Below are positions 8,712-16,072 of a stretch of 64,000 bases of DNA, piece by piece. Location of the stretch: the NCBI RefSeq assembly GCF_002264395.1, contig NZ_NFVA01000007.1, positions 1 through 64,000 on the forward strand. Reading direction: 5' to 3'. The notes beneath the pieces were generated by a model, which searched no databases, was not told where the DNA came from, and saw only the letters and a program-made list of their open reading frames with translations. Numbering within the stretch: position 1 is the first letter of the stretch; every line of letters starts with the position of its first letter. Made by a program: the position numbers and the translations under genes. This stretch comes from Paenibacillus sp. VTT E-133291 (GTDB taxonomy: Bacteria > Bacillota > Bacilli > Paenibacillales > Paenibacillaceae).

Positions 8712-9407
8712 TTGCCTGAAATAATCGGATTAATTGGTGCGATGGATGAAGAGATTAAGCTATTACTAGAAAGGATGGAAAATCAGGAGACGAAGGTCAA
8801 GGCAGGCATTCATTATTACATAGGAAATATATTTGGAAAGTCTATAGTGCTGTGTAAATCTGGGGTAGGTAAAGTGAATGCGGCAGTTACGACACAAATT
8901 CTAATTGATTCTTTTGGTGTGACTCATGTGTTGTTTACTGGGGTTGCTGGTGCTGTGCACCCTGAGTTGAATATTGGAGATATTGTTATATCATCTACTT
9001 GTGTTCAGCATGATATGGATGCTACAGCACTTGGCTTTTCAAAAGGTGAAATCCCTTATCAGGATCATTCTGTCTTTCAGGCAGACTCTTCATTGGTACG
9101 CCTTGCTGAGAGGGCGTGTAACGAGCTAGGCCAAAAGTACTTGATCGGCAAAGTACTTTCAGGTGATCAATTCATTTCTAATGCGGAGATTGTAGCCAAA
9201 TTAAGAGAGGAATTGGACGGAGCGTGCGTGGAGATGGAAGGGGCGGCGGTTGCACAAGTGTGTGTGATGAACGCCACTCCCTTTGTTATAATTCGTTCGA
9301 TGTCTGATAAGTCTGACGGGTCAGCAAATGTGAGTTTTAAGGAGTTCACGGTGGAAGCCTCGGGGCGCTCACATTCTATATTAGAATATATGCTGCAGCA
9401 TCTTTAA
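8712..9407 (+). CDS. mtnN: 5'-methylthioadenosine/S-adenosylhomocysteine nucleosidase
   Basis: The enzyme splits methylthioadenosine and S-adenosylhomocysteine to adenine and the thioribose, in methionine salvage and the activated methyl cycle. The 231-residue length is that of the family. Visible signatures are IGLIGAMDEEI at the N-terminus, SGVGKVNAA, FTGVAGA, SGDQFI, VEMEGAAVAQ with the substrate-binding Met-Glu, and SDKSDG with the catalytic aspartate. The start is TTG at 8712 behind GCGGAGGAGG. The stop lies only seven bases from the stop of the convergent acuA gene, with no terminator between them, so the two transcripts probably overlap. Confidence 0.95.
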   Translation: MPEIIGLIGAMDEEIKLLLERMENQETKVKAGIHYYIGNIFGKSIVLCKSGVGKVNAAVTTQILIDSFGVTHVLFTGVAGAVHPELNIGDIVISSTCVQHDMDATALGFSKGEIPYQDHSVFQADSSLVRLAERACNELGQKYLIGKVLSGDQFISNAEIVAKLREELDGACVEMEGAAVAQVCVMNATPFVIIRSMSDKSDGSANVSFKEFTVEASGRSHSILEYMLQHL

Positions 9408-9414
9408 TACTCGT

Positions 9415-10047
9415 TTAGTACATGAAGCGCTGTCTAAAGCGTACTCTGTCGAAAGTCTCCTGTGAGGACATAGGTACCTCTTGTCCAATACGAACCATTA
9501 GGCAGTTTGCTGGATGTGAACAGATTTCGGGATCATCTGTAGCATACCAAACCATATTTACAGTTTTCATTAGCCGCTCCATCATTTGACGATAAGCCCA
9601 CACATCAAGTCCACTTCCTTTTAAATCCCAGTGCCAATAATACTCTGTTGTAAAGACGATACAATTCTCTAATTGCTCTTGCTCAAAAGCAGTGGAAATC
9701 AGCAGCCGGCCTAGTCCGGCTCCCCTATAATCATTACTCACCTCAATAGCTCCAAGCTCAATTAGATCCATCATTCCACCCTGTGACCAAAGCTCCATTT
9801 CATCCGGATAATGAAAGGTTACATAGCCTATTATAGTGCCATCCTCTACAGCTGTAATTATTCGTCCTTCTGGCAGGCTGGCAATCTCTATGAGAGCTTC
9901 ATGCTGTTCAATCGGCTTGCGGAAGGCATCAAGATCATGATGCATGTGGAGGGCTTTGAGGTCCTCTGGAGATCGGGGGCCACTTATTGTTAGTGTCCTG
10001 CCTTTATATGAAAGCGTATGGGAAACAGGGATTTTACGATGTTCCAT
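9415..10047 (-). CDS. acuA: protein lysine acetyltransferase AcuA
   Basis: AcuA is a GNAT-family enzyme that, in B. subtilis, acetylates a lysine near the C-terminus of acetyl-CoA synthetase and switches it off. The 210-residue product matches the B. subtilis protein in length and in several stretches that I recall: GPRSPEDL, EQHEALIEIA.LPEGRII, DLIELGAIEV..DYRGAGLG (acetyl-CoA loop), TTEYYWHWDLKG and SSHPANCLMVRIG-like text. AAGGAG precedes the ATG at 10047. The gene is divergent from acsA, its expected substrate, and the intergenic region carries a cre. The acuB and acuC genes that follow acuA in Bacillus are not here; mtnN occupies the downstream side in the opposite orientation. Confidence 0.93.
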   Translation of the reverse strand: MEHRKIPVSHTLSYKGRTLTISGPRSPEDLKALHMHHDLDAFRKPIEQHEALIEIASLPEGRIITAVEDGTIIGYVTFHYPDEMELWSQGGMMDLIELGAIEVSNDYRGAGLGRLLISTAFEQEQLENCIVFTTEYYWHWDLKGSGLDVWAYRQMMERLMKTVNMVWYATDDPEICSHPANCLMVRIGQEVPMSSQETFDRVRFRQRFMY

Positions 10048-10075
10048 AGCCGTGCTCCTTCCGGATGATAAAATA

Positions 10076-10104
10076 TGGAATGTAAACGTTTGCTATGTTA
10101 TACT
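10076..10104 (+). promoter_or_regulatory. candidate acsA promoter overlapped by cre
   Basis: TATACT at 10099-10104 is a good -10 box. A poor -35 box (TGGAAT, 10076-10081) stands 17 bases upstream. The cre fills most of the spacer, so bound CcpA would block polymerase. Confidence 0.45.
10080..10094. promoter_or_regulatory. cre operator (CcpA-binding site) between acuA and acsA
   Basis: ATGTAAACGTTTGCT fits the consensus WTGNAANCGNWNNCW at every defined position. It lies in the 160-base divergent region of acuA and acsA, just before a TATACT box at 10099-10104. In B. subtilis the acsA/acuABC intergenic region is known to be CcpA-controlled. Confidence 0.8.
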
Positions 10105-10207
10105 AATTCAGACATAAAAAATTCACATTCAGTGCATTGACATCATTATCTAAGAAAAGAGTCTTACCCTTAAAGCTTAAATCAAACGAGTGAGGGAGGC
10201 AAGAGTG

Positions 10208-11932
10208 ATGGGTCAAGTCCATAGCGAAATTTTGCCTGGCCGTGTGCAGAGCTCCAATATGTCTGATTACACCCAGGCAGTAGCCAATTTTAAGTGGGAG
10301 GATGTTGAACGTAACTTCTCATGGTATGACACTGGAAAGGTTAATATGGCACATGAAGCAGTGGATCGCCACGTTCAAGAAGGACGGGGAGCGGCAACGG
10401 CCCTGCTCTACAGTGATGCGGTGCGGGATGAATCCTATACATTTGCCGATCTGCTGGAACGGTCGAATCGGTTCGGAAATGTATTGCGTAAATATGGTAT
10501 CGGTAAGGGAGATCGGGTATTTATTTTTATGCCTCGTCAACCGGAACTATATTTTAGTTTACTAGGCATTCTGAAGATTGGGGCAATAGCGGGCCCTCTG
10601 TTCGAAGCCTTTATGGAGACAGCAGTTAAGGACCGGCTGGAAGATAGTGGTGCGGTTGCTTTGGTTACTACACCGGAGCTACTTCATCGTGTGAAGCGAG
10701 ATGAGCTTCCGAATTTGCGTCATGTTTTTCTAGTAGGCGGCACCACTGATATCGAGCAAGGTAACTTAGGTTTTACTGAGGAGATGGATAACGCATCTTC
10801 TGAGCTCGAATTGGAATGGCTTGACCTGGACGATGGCCTTATCATGCATTATACATCTGGTTCTACAGGAAAACCTAAAGGCGTTTATCATGTGCAAAGA
10901 GCAATGATTCAACATTATTATACAGGTAGAGTGGTGCTGGATCTACGTCCGGATGATATTTACTGGTGTACAGCTGATCCGGGCTGGGTGACAGGAACAT
11001 CTTACGGAATATTTTCACCCTGGTTAAATGGGGTAACGAATGTCGTGAGAGGGGGACGTTTTAGTCCTCAGGATTGGTATAAGACGATTGAACGAAATAA
11101 GGTTAGTGTTTGGTACAGTGCACCTACAGCATTTCGTATGTTGATGGGTGCAGGCGAGAGTTCCATTCAGGGAATTGATTTGAGCAGCCTGCGCCATGTC
11201 CTGTCTGTTGGTGAGCCATTAAATCCTGAAGTGGTGCGGTGGGGAGATAAATTCTACAATCAGCGCATTCATGATACTTGGTGGATGACCGAGACAGGAG
11301 CGCAACTGATCTGCAATTATCCTGGAATGGATATTAAACCAGGCTCTATGGGCCGTCCGTTGCCAGGCATTGAAGCAGCAATTTTAGATGATCGAGGCAA
11401 TATTCTCCCACCATTTTCAATGGGGAATCTTGCAATACGGACGCCTTGGCCATCCATGATGAATTCGATCTGGAACAATAAGGCGAAGTATGAGGAGTAT
11501 TTCCGCATTCCTGGTTGGTACATTTCTGGTGATTCTGCTTATATGGATGATGATGGATATTTCTGGTTTCAAGGACGGATTGACGACGTTATCAACTCTT
11601 CTGGTGAGCGTATAGGACCTTTTGAAGTGGAGAGTAAATTGGTAGAGCATCCAGCTGTGGCGGAAGCGGGTGTAATTGGTAAACCAGACCTGGTGCGTGG
11701 GGAAATTATTAAGGCTTTCATTTCACTGAGAGAAGGCTATACTCCTACAGCTGCTCTCAAAGAGGAGATCGCGGCATTTGTTAAAGCCGGACTATCAGCG
11801 CATGCTGCACCGAGAGAGATCGAATTTAAGGATAAACTTCCTAAGACACGATCAGGTAAAATCATGCGGCGCGTATTAAAGGCTTGGGAGCTTCATCTCC
11901 CAACTGGTGATCTATCAACGATAGAAGATTAG
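10208..11932 (+). CDS. acsA: acetyl-CoA synthetase (AMP-forming)
   Basis: The enzyme activates acetate to acetyl-CoA through acetyl-AMP, for acetate scavenging. From the ATG at 10208 (GGGAGG eight bases upstream) it has 574 residues, close to B. subtilis AcsA. Adenylate-forming signatures are present: the P-loop YTSGSTGKPKGV, the TADPGWVTG segment, a WWMTETG core motif, and YISGDSAYMDDDGYFWFQGR. The C-terminal PKTRSGKIMRR places the catalytic lysine, the residue that AcuA acetylates in Bacillus, at about residue 551. A GTG 18 bases upstream in frame has no Shine-Dalgarno site. Regulation is likely twofold: CcpA at the cre and acetylation by the divergent acuA product. Confidence 0.95.
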   Translation: MGQVHSEILPGRVQSSNMSDYTQAVANFKWEDVERNFSWYDTGKVNMAHEAVDRHVQEGRGAATALLYSDAVRDESYTFADLLERSNRFGNVLRKYGIGKGDRVFIFMPRQPELYFSLLGILKIGAIAGPLFEAFMETAVKDRLEDSGAVALVTTPELLHRVKRDELPNLRHVFLVGGTTDIEQGNLGFTEEMDNASSELELEWLDLDDGLIMHYTSGSTGKPKGVYHVQRAMIQHYYTGRVVLDLRPDDIYWCTADPGWVTGTSYGIFSPWLNGVTNVVRGGRFSPQDWYKTIERNKVSVWYSAPTAFRMLMGAGESSIQGIDLSSLRHVLSVGEPLNPEVVRWGDKFYNQRIHDTWWMTETGAQLICNYPGMDIKPGSMGRPLPGIEAAILDDRGNILPPFSMGNLAIRTPWPSMMNSIWNNKAKYEEYFRIPGWYISGDSAYMDDDGYFWFQGRIDDVINSSGERIGPFEVESKLVEHPAVAEAGVIGKPDLVRGEIIKAFISLREGYTPTAALKEEIAAFVKAGLSAHAAPREIEFKDKLPKTRSGKIMRRVLKAWELHLPTGDLSTIED

Positions 11933-11945
11933 AATGGATCATAAA

Positions 11946-11984
11946 AAAACACCGTTCCCTTATGAATTAAAGGGAACGGTGTTT
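11946..11984. terminator. bidirectional terminator between acsA and the PBP gene
   Basis: AAAACACCGTTCCCTT pairs perfectly with AAGGGAACGGTGTTTT around a seven-base loop; both strands end in a T run. It serves two convergent genes. Confidence 0.85.
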
Positions 11985-12015
11985 TGCTGTGTGAAGTTAT
12001 TCTCTTGACTACCGG

Positions 12016-14928
12016 TTAATGGTTTCCAGTCGTATTGCCGGCTTTGCCACTATTACTGTTTCCGTTACTGCTACCTTCGCCAGATGGTGTTGAAGTAGGC
12101 GTAGGAAGAATGGTTCCTGGAATCTCAATATCCTCTCCTGGTGTACTCTCAGAGTCTGTAGGAGGCGTTGTCTCCGGTTGTTGATCCGGAGTTGGTGTTG
12201 CTTCCGGAGTCGGTGTAGTGCCTCCAGCAACGCTGCCAGAAGCTGTCTCATTACCTGCGACATCAACAGCACTGACATAGAATGTTGCATTGGCACTTGC
12301 AGGCGTTCCTGGCGAGAATACCTTGCTCTCGTCAGCCATAATTACAGCTTGCTTCTGGAATGACCCGCCGTTTAAAGAACGGTATAAGCGGTATCCGACG
12401 ACATCTGGAGAGCCGCTTGGAGAGAAGCTGATCACAGCTTTTCCAGTGCTGTAAGAGACACTGACATTTCCAGGGGCAGTAGGAGCAGAGCCATCGTCCA
12501 CACGTGGATCGACTTCAGTAGGGAAATCTGTTTTGGCATCCGCTGGCATATAATACTCCAGCGATTTATGCTCCTTCATTTTAGGGAAAGCTGCCAAGAG
12601 CTCCTTAACTAATTCCTGGATCGGTTTATCGCGTTTAACTACGATTTTTTCTTTTAGGAAATCCTCCGGTGTACCTTCGAGCGGGATATAATTGACGCCA
12701 TTGTAAGTAATATATTTGGCTTTGGATATCCCGTCGTCGCTCTCTTTAGGTACATATTTCACATTGAAAAGATCCGTTGTGAATTTGTCAGTTAGGGCCG
12801 TTGGCAGTTTACCGCTGTATGCGGAAACTGTCTTTTTGATAATTCCCTCAGGTTGTGCGAATTTGTCTGTAACGAACAAGTCTGGCTGCTTATCAATAAC
12901 AGCATTCAGGACTTTAGCCCATAAGGTCTGTGCTTGTCGTTTCTGTGTATCTCCTGTAAGGGTATTAATTTGTTCCTTATAACCAACCCACATGCCAAGT
13001 GTGACATCAGGGGTGTAGCCCATGAACCAGACATCTCCGTAGTTCTGAGTGGAGCCAGTCTTACCTACAATCGGAACGTCTTTAAAGTGTTTATAATCTC
13101 TTCTTACTGTACTTGCAGTACCTTCTGTAATTACTGTACGCAGCATATCGGTCATTAGATAAGCAGTCTGCTCAGAGAATACTTGTTCAGGATTAACCTT
13201 GTGCTGATAAACGATCTTGCCTTCCGAATCCACAATCTTCTCAATCATATAAGCATCATTAAATGCTCCCTGATTGCCAATGGCGGAATAGGCATTGGTT
13301 AATTCTTCAACGGATGTACCGTATCGAAGACCACCTATAACCCCAGTCTGCGCTCTGTAATCATCTTCAGTGAGTGTAGTGATCCCTAGCTTTTTAGTAA
13401 AGGCCCAAGCATCCTCTATTCCGACCTTTTCGTTAAATAGTTTAAGTGCCGGTAGGTTGAGGGATTTATTAAGTGCATAGCGAGCCGTAACTAAACCCTG
13501 ATAGCGATTGTTTGCATTTTTAGGAATATGGAAGCCTTTCCCGCCATCCTTCAAAATGATTGGAGCATCATCTAAGATCCCGGCAGGTTGAATCAGTCCT
13601 GCATCTAAGGCAGGTAAGTATGCTGAAATCGGCTTCATTGTTGAGCCAGGTTGCCGGACCATTTGGGTTGCATAGTTCATTTGCTCGATATTAAAATCGC
13701 GGCCCTCAATCATACCGAGAATGGCTCCGGTCTTGTTGTCGATCAATATACCAGCCGTCTGTTCAATACCTTTTGTTTTGCTGTCCTTGGTGAAATTACT
13801 GCTATCTTCGGAAATACTGTGCATTGCACTGTATACTTTCTTATCAATCGTGGTATAGACTCGGTAACCGCCAGTCATTAACTGTTGTCTTGCTTCCTCA
13901 AGAAGTATGGCATTATCACTAGAGCTAGTGGTATCGGTTGTACTGTTTTTCTCTTCATTTAGTGACAAAATAATCTCAGCTGCTTTACGCTCCGTCTCCA
14001 TCATCAGGTATGGATATGTAGCATAGGCTTTCTTAGTGTGAGGAGCGAGAGAGCTTTTAATATCGAATTTGAGTGCTTCATCATATTGGGAGGTTGTGAT
14101 CTTGTTCTCCTCCAGCATACGACGAAGTACAAGCTGTTGACGATCCATAGCTCTGTTGAACGCCTTTGCGTTAAATTCTCCAACGCCATTGAATGCTGAA
14201 TAAGCGGAAGGGAGCTGTGGAAGGCCGGCCAAATACGCCGCTTGGGCAATATTCAGCTTGTCTAGATCATCCAGACCGAATATACCTTTGGATGCAGCTT
14301 TAATCCCAAATACGTTATAGCCATTCGAGCCATTACCGAACGGAACCTTGTTCAGATAAGCCGTTAAAATCTCTTGCTTGGTCAAGAAGCGCTCTAGTCT
14401 AAGTGAAAGTAGAATTTCTTTTGCTTTGCGATCTTCTGTTCGATCCAGATTGAGAAATACACGTCTTGCGAGCTGTTGAGTAAGAGTACTGCCTCCGGTC
14501 TGAACAGATTCATTTAATATCTTTTGTTTGACGGCACGTAAGGTGCCTTTGAAATCCACGCCATTATGCTCATTGAAATTATTGTCCTCTATAGCGAGAA
14601 CTGCATCAATAATAATCTGGGGGATATCGTTGTATTGAATGAGCCTTCGATCTTCTTCTGTACGAAGCTGGCCGATCGGTGCGCCATCACGGAAGTATGC
14701 GAATCCGGTAATTGCATTTTGTCCGACTTGCTGTTGAATCATTTCCTCGGAGCGAACAGGTTCATCTTTCACCATGGAAGTGACATATCCTGCTGCTGCA
14801 CCACCGACGAACAGAATGCCTATTATGCCAAGAATAAACATCCACTTAACTACAGAGCCGAACCTGCTAAGCCCAGATCTGCGGGGTGAAGGCTTCTTTA
14901 CGTTTTTTTTCTTGTTCTCTTGAACCAT
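12016..14928 (-). CDS. class A penicillin-binding protein (PBP1A/1B family)
   Basis: This bifunctional enzyme polymerises and cross-links peptidoglycan at the outer face of the membrane. The 970 residues contain a basic cytoplasmic tail, one membrane anchor (about 28-50), a GT51 glycosyltransferase domain with the EDxxFxxHxG motif (Glu114) and GGSTLTQQLARR, and a transpeptidase domain with STMK (Ser429), SLN (489-491) and KTGS (623-626). After the transpeptidase comes a fibronectin type III-like domain (about 805-895) and a low-complexity Pro/Thr/Ser then Gly/Asn tail of about 65 residues. Upstream are AAAGGAGG and an extended -10 promoter. It is a single gene, convergent with acsA and followed in the same direction as rpsD. 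Confidence 0.93.
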   Translation of the reverse strand: MVQENKKKNVKKPSPRRSGLSRFGSVVKWMFILGIIGILFVGGAAAGYVTSMVKDEPVRSEEMIQQQVGQNAITGFAYFRDGAPIGQLRTEEDRRLIQYNDIPQIIIDAVLAIEDNNFNEHNGVDFKGTLRAVKQKILNESVQTGGSTLTQQLARRVFLNLDRTEDRKAKEILLSLRLERFLTKQEILTAYLNKVPFGNGSNGYNVFGIKAASKGIFGLDDLDKLNIAQAAYLAGLPQLPSAYSAFNGVGEFNAKAFNRAMDRQQLVLRRMLEENKITTSQYDEALKFDIKSSLAPHTKKAYATYPYLMMETERKAAEIILSLNEEKNSTTDTTSSSDNAILLEEARQQLMTGGYRVYTTIDKKVYSAMHSISEDSSNFTKDSKTKGIEQTAGILIDNKTGAILGMIEGRDFNIEQMNYATQMVRQPGSTMKPISAYLPALDAGLIQPAGILDDAPIILKDGGKGFHIPKNANNRYQGLVTARYALNKSLNLPALKLFNEKVGIEDAWAFTKKLGITTLTEDDYRAQTGVIGGLRYGTSVEELTNAYSAIGNQGAFNDAYMIEKIVDSEGKIVYQHKVNPEQVFSEQTAYLMTDMLRTVITEGTASTVRRDYKHFKDVPIVGKTGSTQNYGDVWFMGYTPDVTLGMWVGYKEQINTLTGDTQKRQAQTLWAKVLNAVIDKQPDLFVTDKFAQPEGIIKKTVSAYSGKLPTALTDKFTTDLFNVKYVPKESDDGISKAKYITYNGVNYIPLEGTPEDFLKEKIVVKRDKPIQELVKELLAAFPKMKEHKSLEYYMPADAKTDFPTEVDPRVDDGSAPTAPGNVSVSYSTGKAVISFSPSGSPDVVGYRLYRSLNGGSFQKQAVIMADESKVFSPGTPASANATFYVSAVDVAGNETASGSVAGGTTPTPEATPTPDQQPETTPPTDSESTPGEDIEIPGTILPTPTSTPSGEGSSNGNSNSGKAGNTTGNH

Positions 14929-14957
14929 CGACGATAATTCCTCCTTTTAACGGAATT

Positions 14958-14986
14958 ATTATAGCACAAATTGGCGATTTTGAATG
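14958..14986 (-). promoter_or_regulatory. candidate promoter of the PBP gene
   Basis: On the minus strand TGCTATAAT gives a perfect -10 box with the TG extension (14958-14966). No good -35 box is seen, as is common for extended -10 promoters. Confidence 0.5.
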
Positions 14987-15018
14987 CAGTCTGAGTGTTC
15001 ATTACCTATTAGAATAAC

Positions 15019-15047
15019 AAAAAGCCTCCGGATAAATCCGGAGGCTT
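15019..15047 (-). terminator. terminator after rpsD
   Basis: Read on the minus strand, AAAGCCTCCGGA pairs with TCCGGAGGCTTT and is followed by TTG and a T-containing tail. It lies 27 bases past the rpsD stop and separates rpsD from the PBP gene. Confidence 0.8.
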
Positions 15048-15073
15048 TGGCCATACTCGCTATAAGCGAGATA

Positions 15074-15673
15074 TTAACGGTTGTAGAACTCGACGATTTG
15101 TTTCTCATCGATATCCTGGGAAAGCTCGGAACGTTCTGGCAAACGAATGTATTTACCTTCGAAAGATCCTTCAGCATATTCCAGGTAAGCTGGAAGGTGG
15201 GAACGGTTAGCAAGAGCTTCTTTGATGGAAGCCATGCTTTGGCTTCTTTCGCGAAGACCGATAACGTCGCCCAAGCTTACACGGTAAGAAGCGATGTCGA
15301 CTTTTTTGCCGTTAACAGTTACGTGTCCGTGGGATACCAACTGACGTGCACCTGCACGGGAGTTAGCAAATCCAAGACGGTAAACTAGGTTGTCCAAGCG
15401 GCTTTCAAGCAAGAACATGAAGTTTTCGCCTGCAAGACCTGGAAGCTTTTGTGCTTTAGTGAAGAGAGTTTTAAATTGCTTCTCTCCCAAACCATACATG
15501 TGACGCAGTTTTTGTTTTTCCAAAAGCTGCATTCCGTAGTTACTTACTTTTCTGCGTTGGTTAGCTCCGTGTTGTCCTGGTGGAAAAGGGCGTTTCAAGT
15601 CTTTTCCTGTACCGCTTAGGGAAATGCCCAGACGGCGGCTGAGTTTGAATTTAGGTCCGGTGTAACGTGCCAT
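15074..15673 (-). CDS. rpsD: 30S ribosomal protein S4
   Basis: S4 is a primary 16S rRNA-binding protein and, in B. subtilis, represses its own synthesis. The 199 residues begin [21 protein letters not shown] and contain the S4 domain (about 90-150) with [15 protein letters not shown] and [12 protein letters not shown]. The ATG is preceded by AAAGGAG. The gene stands alone with a strong promoter, a structured leader and its own terminator. In B. subtilis rpsD lies in the same general neighbourhood as acsA, ccpA and a GGDEF gene, so the order is partly conserved. Confidence 0.97.
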   Translation of the reverse strand: MARYTGPKFKLSRRLGISLSGTGKDLKRPFPPGQHGANQRRKVSNYGMQLLEKQKLRHMYGLGEKQFKTLFTKAQKLPGLAGENFMFLLESRLDNLVYRLGFANSRAGARQLVSHGHVTVNGKKVDIASYRVSLGDVIGLRERSQSMASIKEALANRSHLPAYLEYAEGSFEGKYIRLPERSELSQDIDEKQIVEFYNR

Positions 15674-15689
15674 GTTATAGTAGACTCCT

Positions 15690-15815
15690 TTATAATTGAA
15701 ATTTCAGGGTAGGGCCTATTTGCGCCGCATTTCGTATCCGTGATTAGCATTAATGGCTTCCACACTGCCAGGGAAGTTCAGCCGCTGCCCTGGCAGTAAC
15801 GAAATGCGTGAGGGT
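15690..15815 (-). promoter_or_regulatory. structured rpsD mRNA leader (S4 autoregulation)
   Basis: The leader folds into an outer helix, CGCATTTCG with CGAAATGCG (15726-15734 and 15800-15808), enclosing a perfect ten-pair helix, ACTGCCAGGG with CCCTGGCAGT (15764-15773 and 15788-15797). It sits between the promoter and the Shine-Dalgarno site. B. subtilis rpsD is known to have a leader to which S4 binds; this is the probable equivalent. Binding here is inferred from position and structure. Confidence 0.7.
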
Positions 15816-15868
15816 GACACAACGTTACGCCCAAGTAAGACTTGTTACAGTCTTGTTCAACAATAAAT

Positions 15869-15896
15869 ATTATATGAATACAGTATACAAAGTCAA
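15869..15896 (-). promoter_or_regulatory. rpsD promoter, sigma-A type
   Basis: On the minus strand TTGACT (15891-15896) and TATAAT (15869-15874) are 16 bases apart, a near-consensus promoter placed about 60 bases before the leader helix. The remaining forward stretch from here to 16072 holds only the ribosome-binding region of the next gene and nothing else that I can identify. Confidence 0.8.
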
Positions 15897-16072
15897 GCGC
15901 TTATTAAAAGAGTTTTTGTCAATCTTTGTCGATAGTTCTTTGGTCCTAAAAAAAAGTCCCGGAAATGATGAAAATATAATGCAATGCACAAAGAAAGGGA
16001 GTAAAATATAGTTAATTAGTTGTTACTAGTGAAGATAGTTTTCTTAATCAAGATGCAAAGGGGATCTTCGTT

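Noticed and set aside
15808-16011. 67-residue forward open frame upstream of the GGDEF gene
   Set aside because: It covers the rpsD leader and promoter on the other strand and has no ribosome site.
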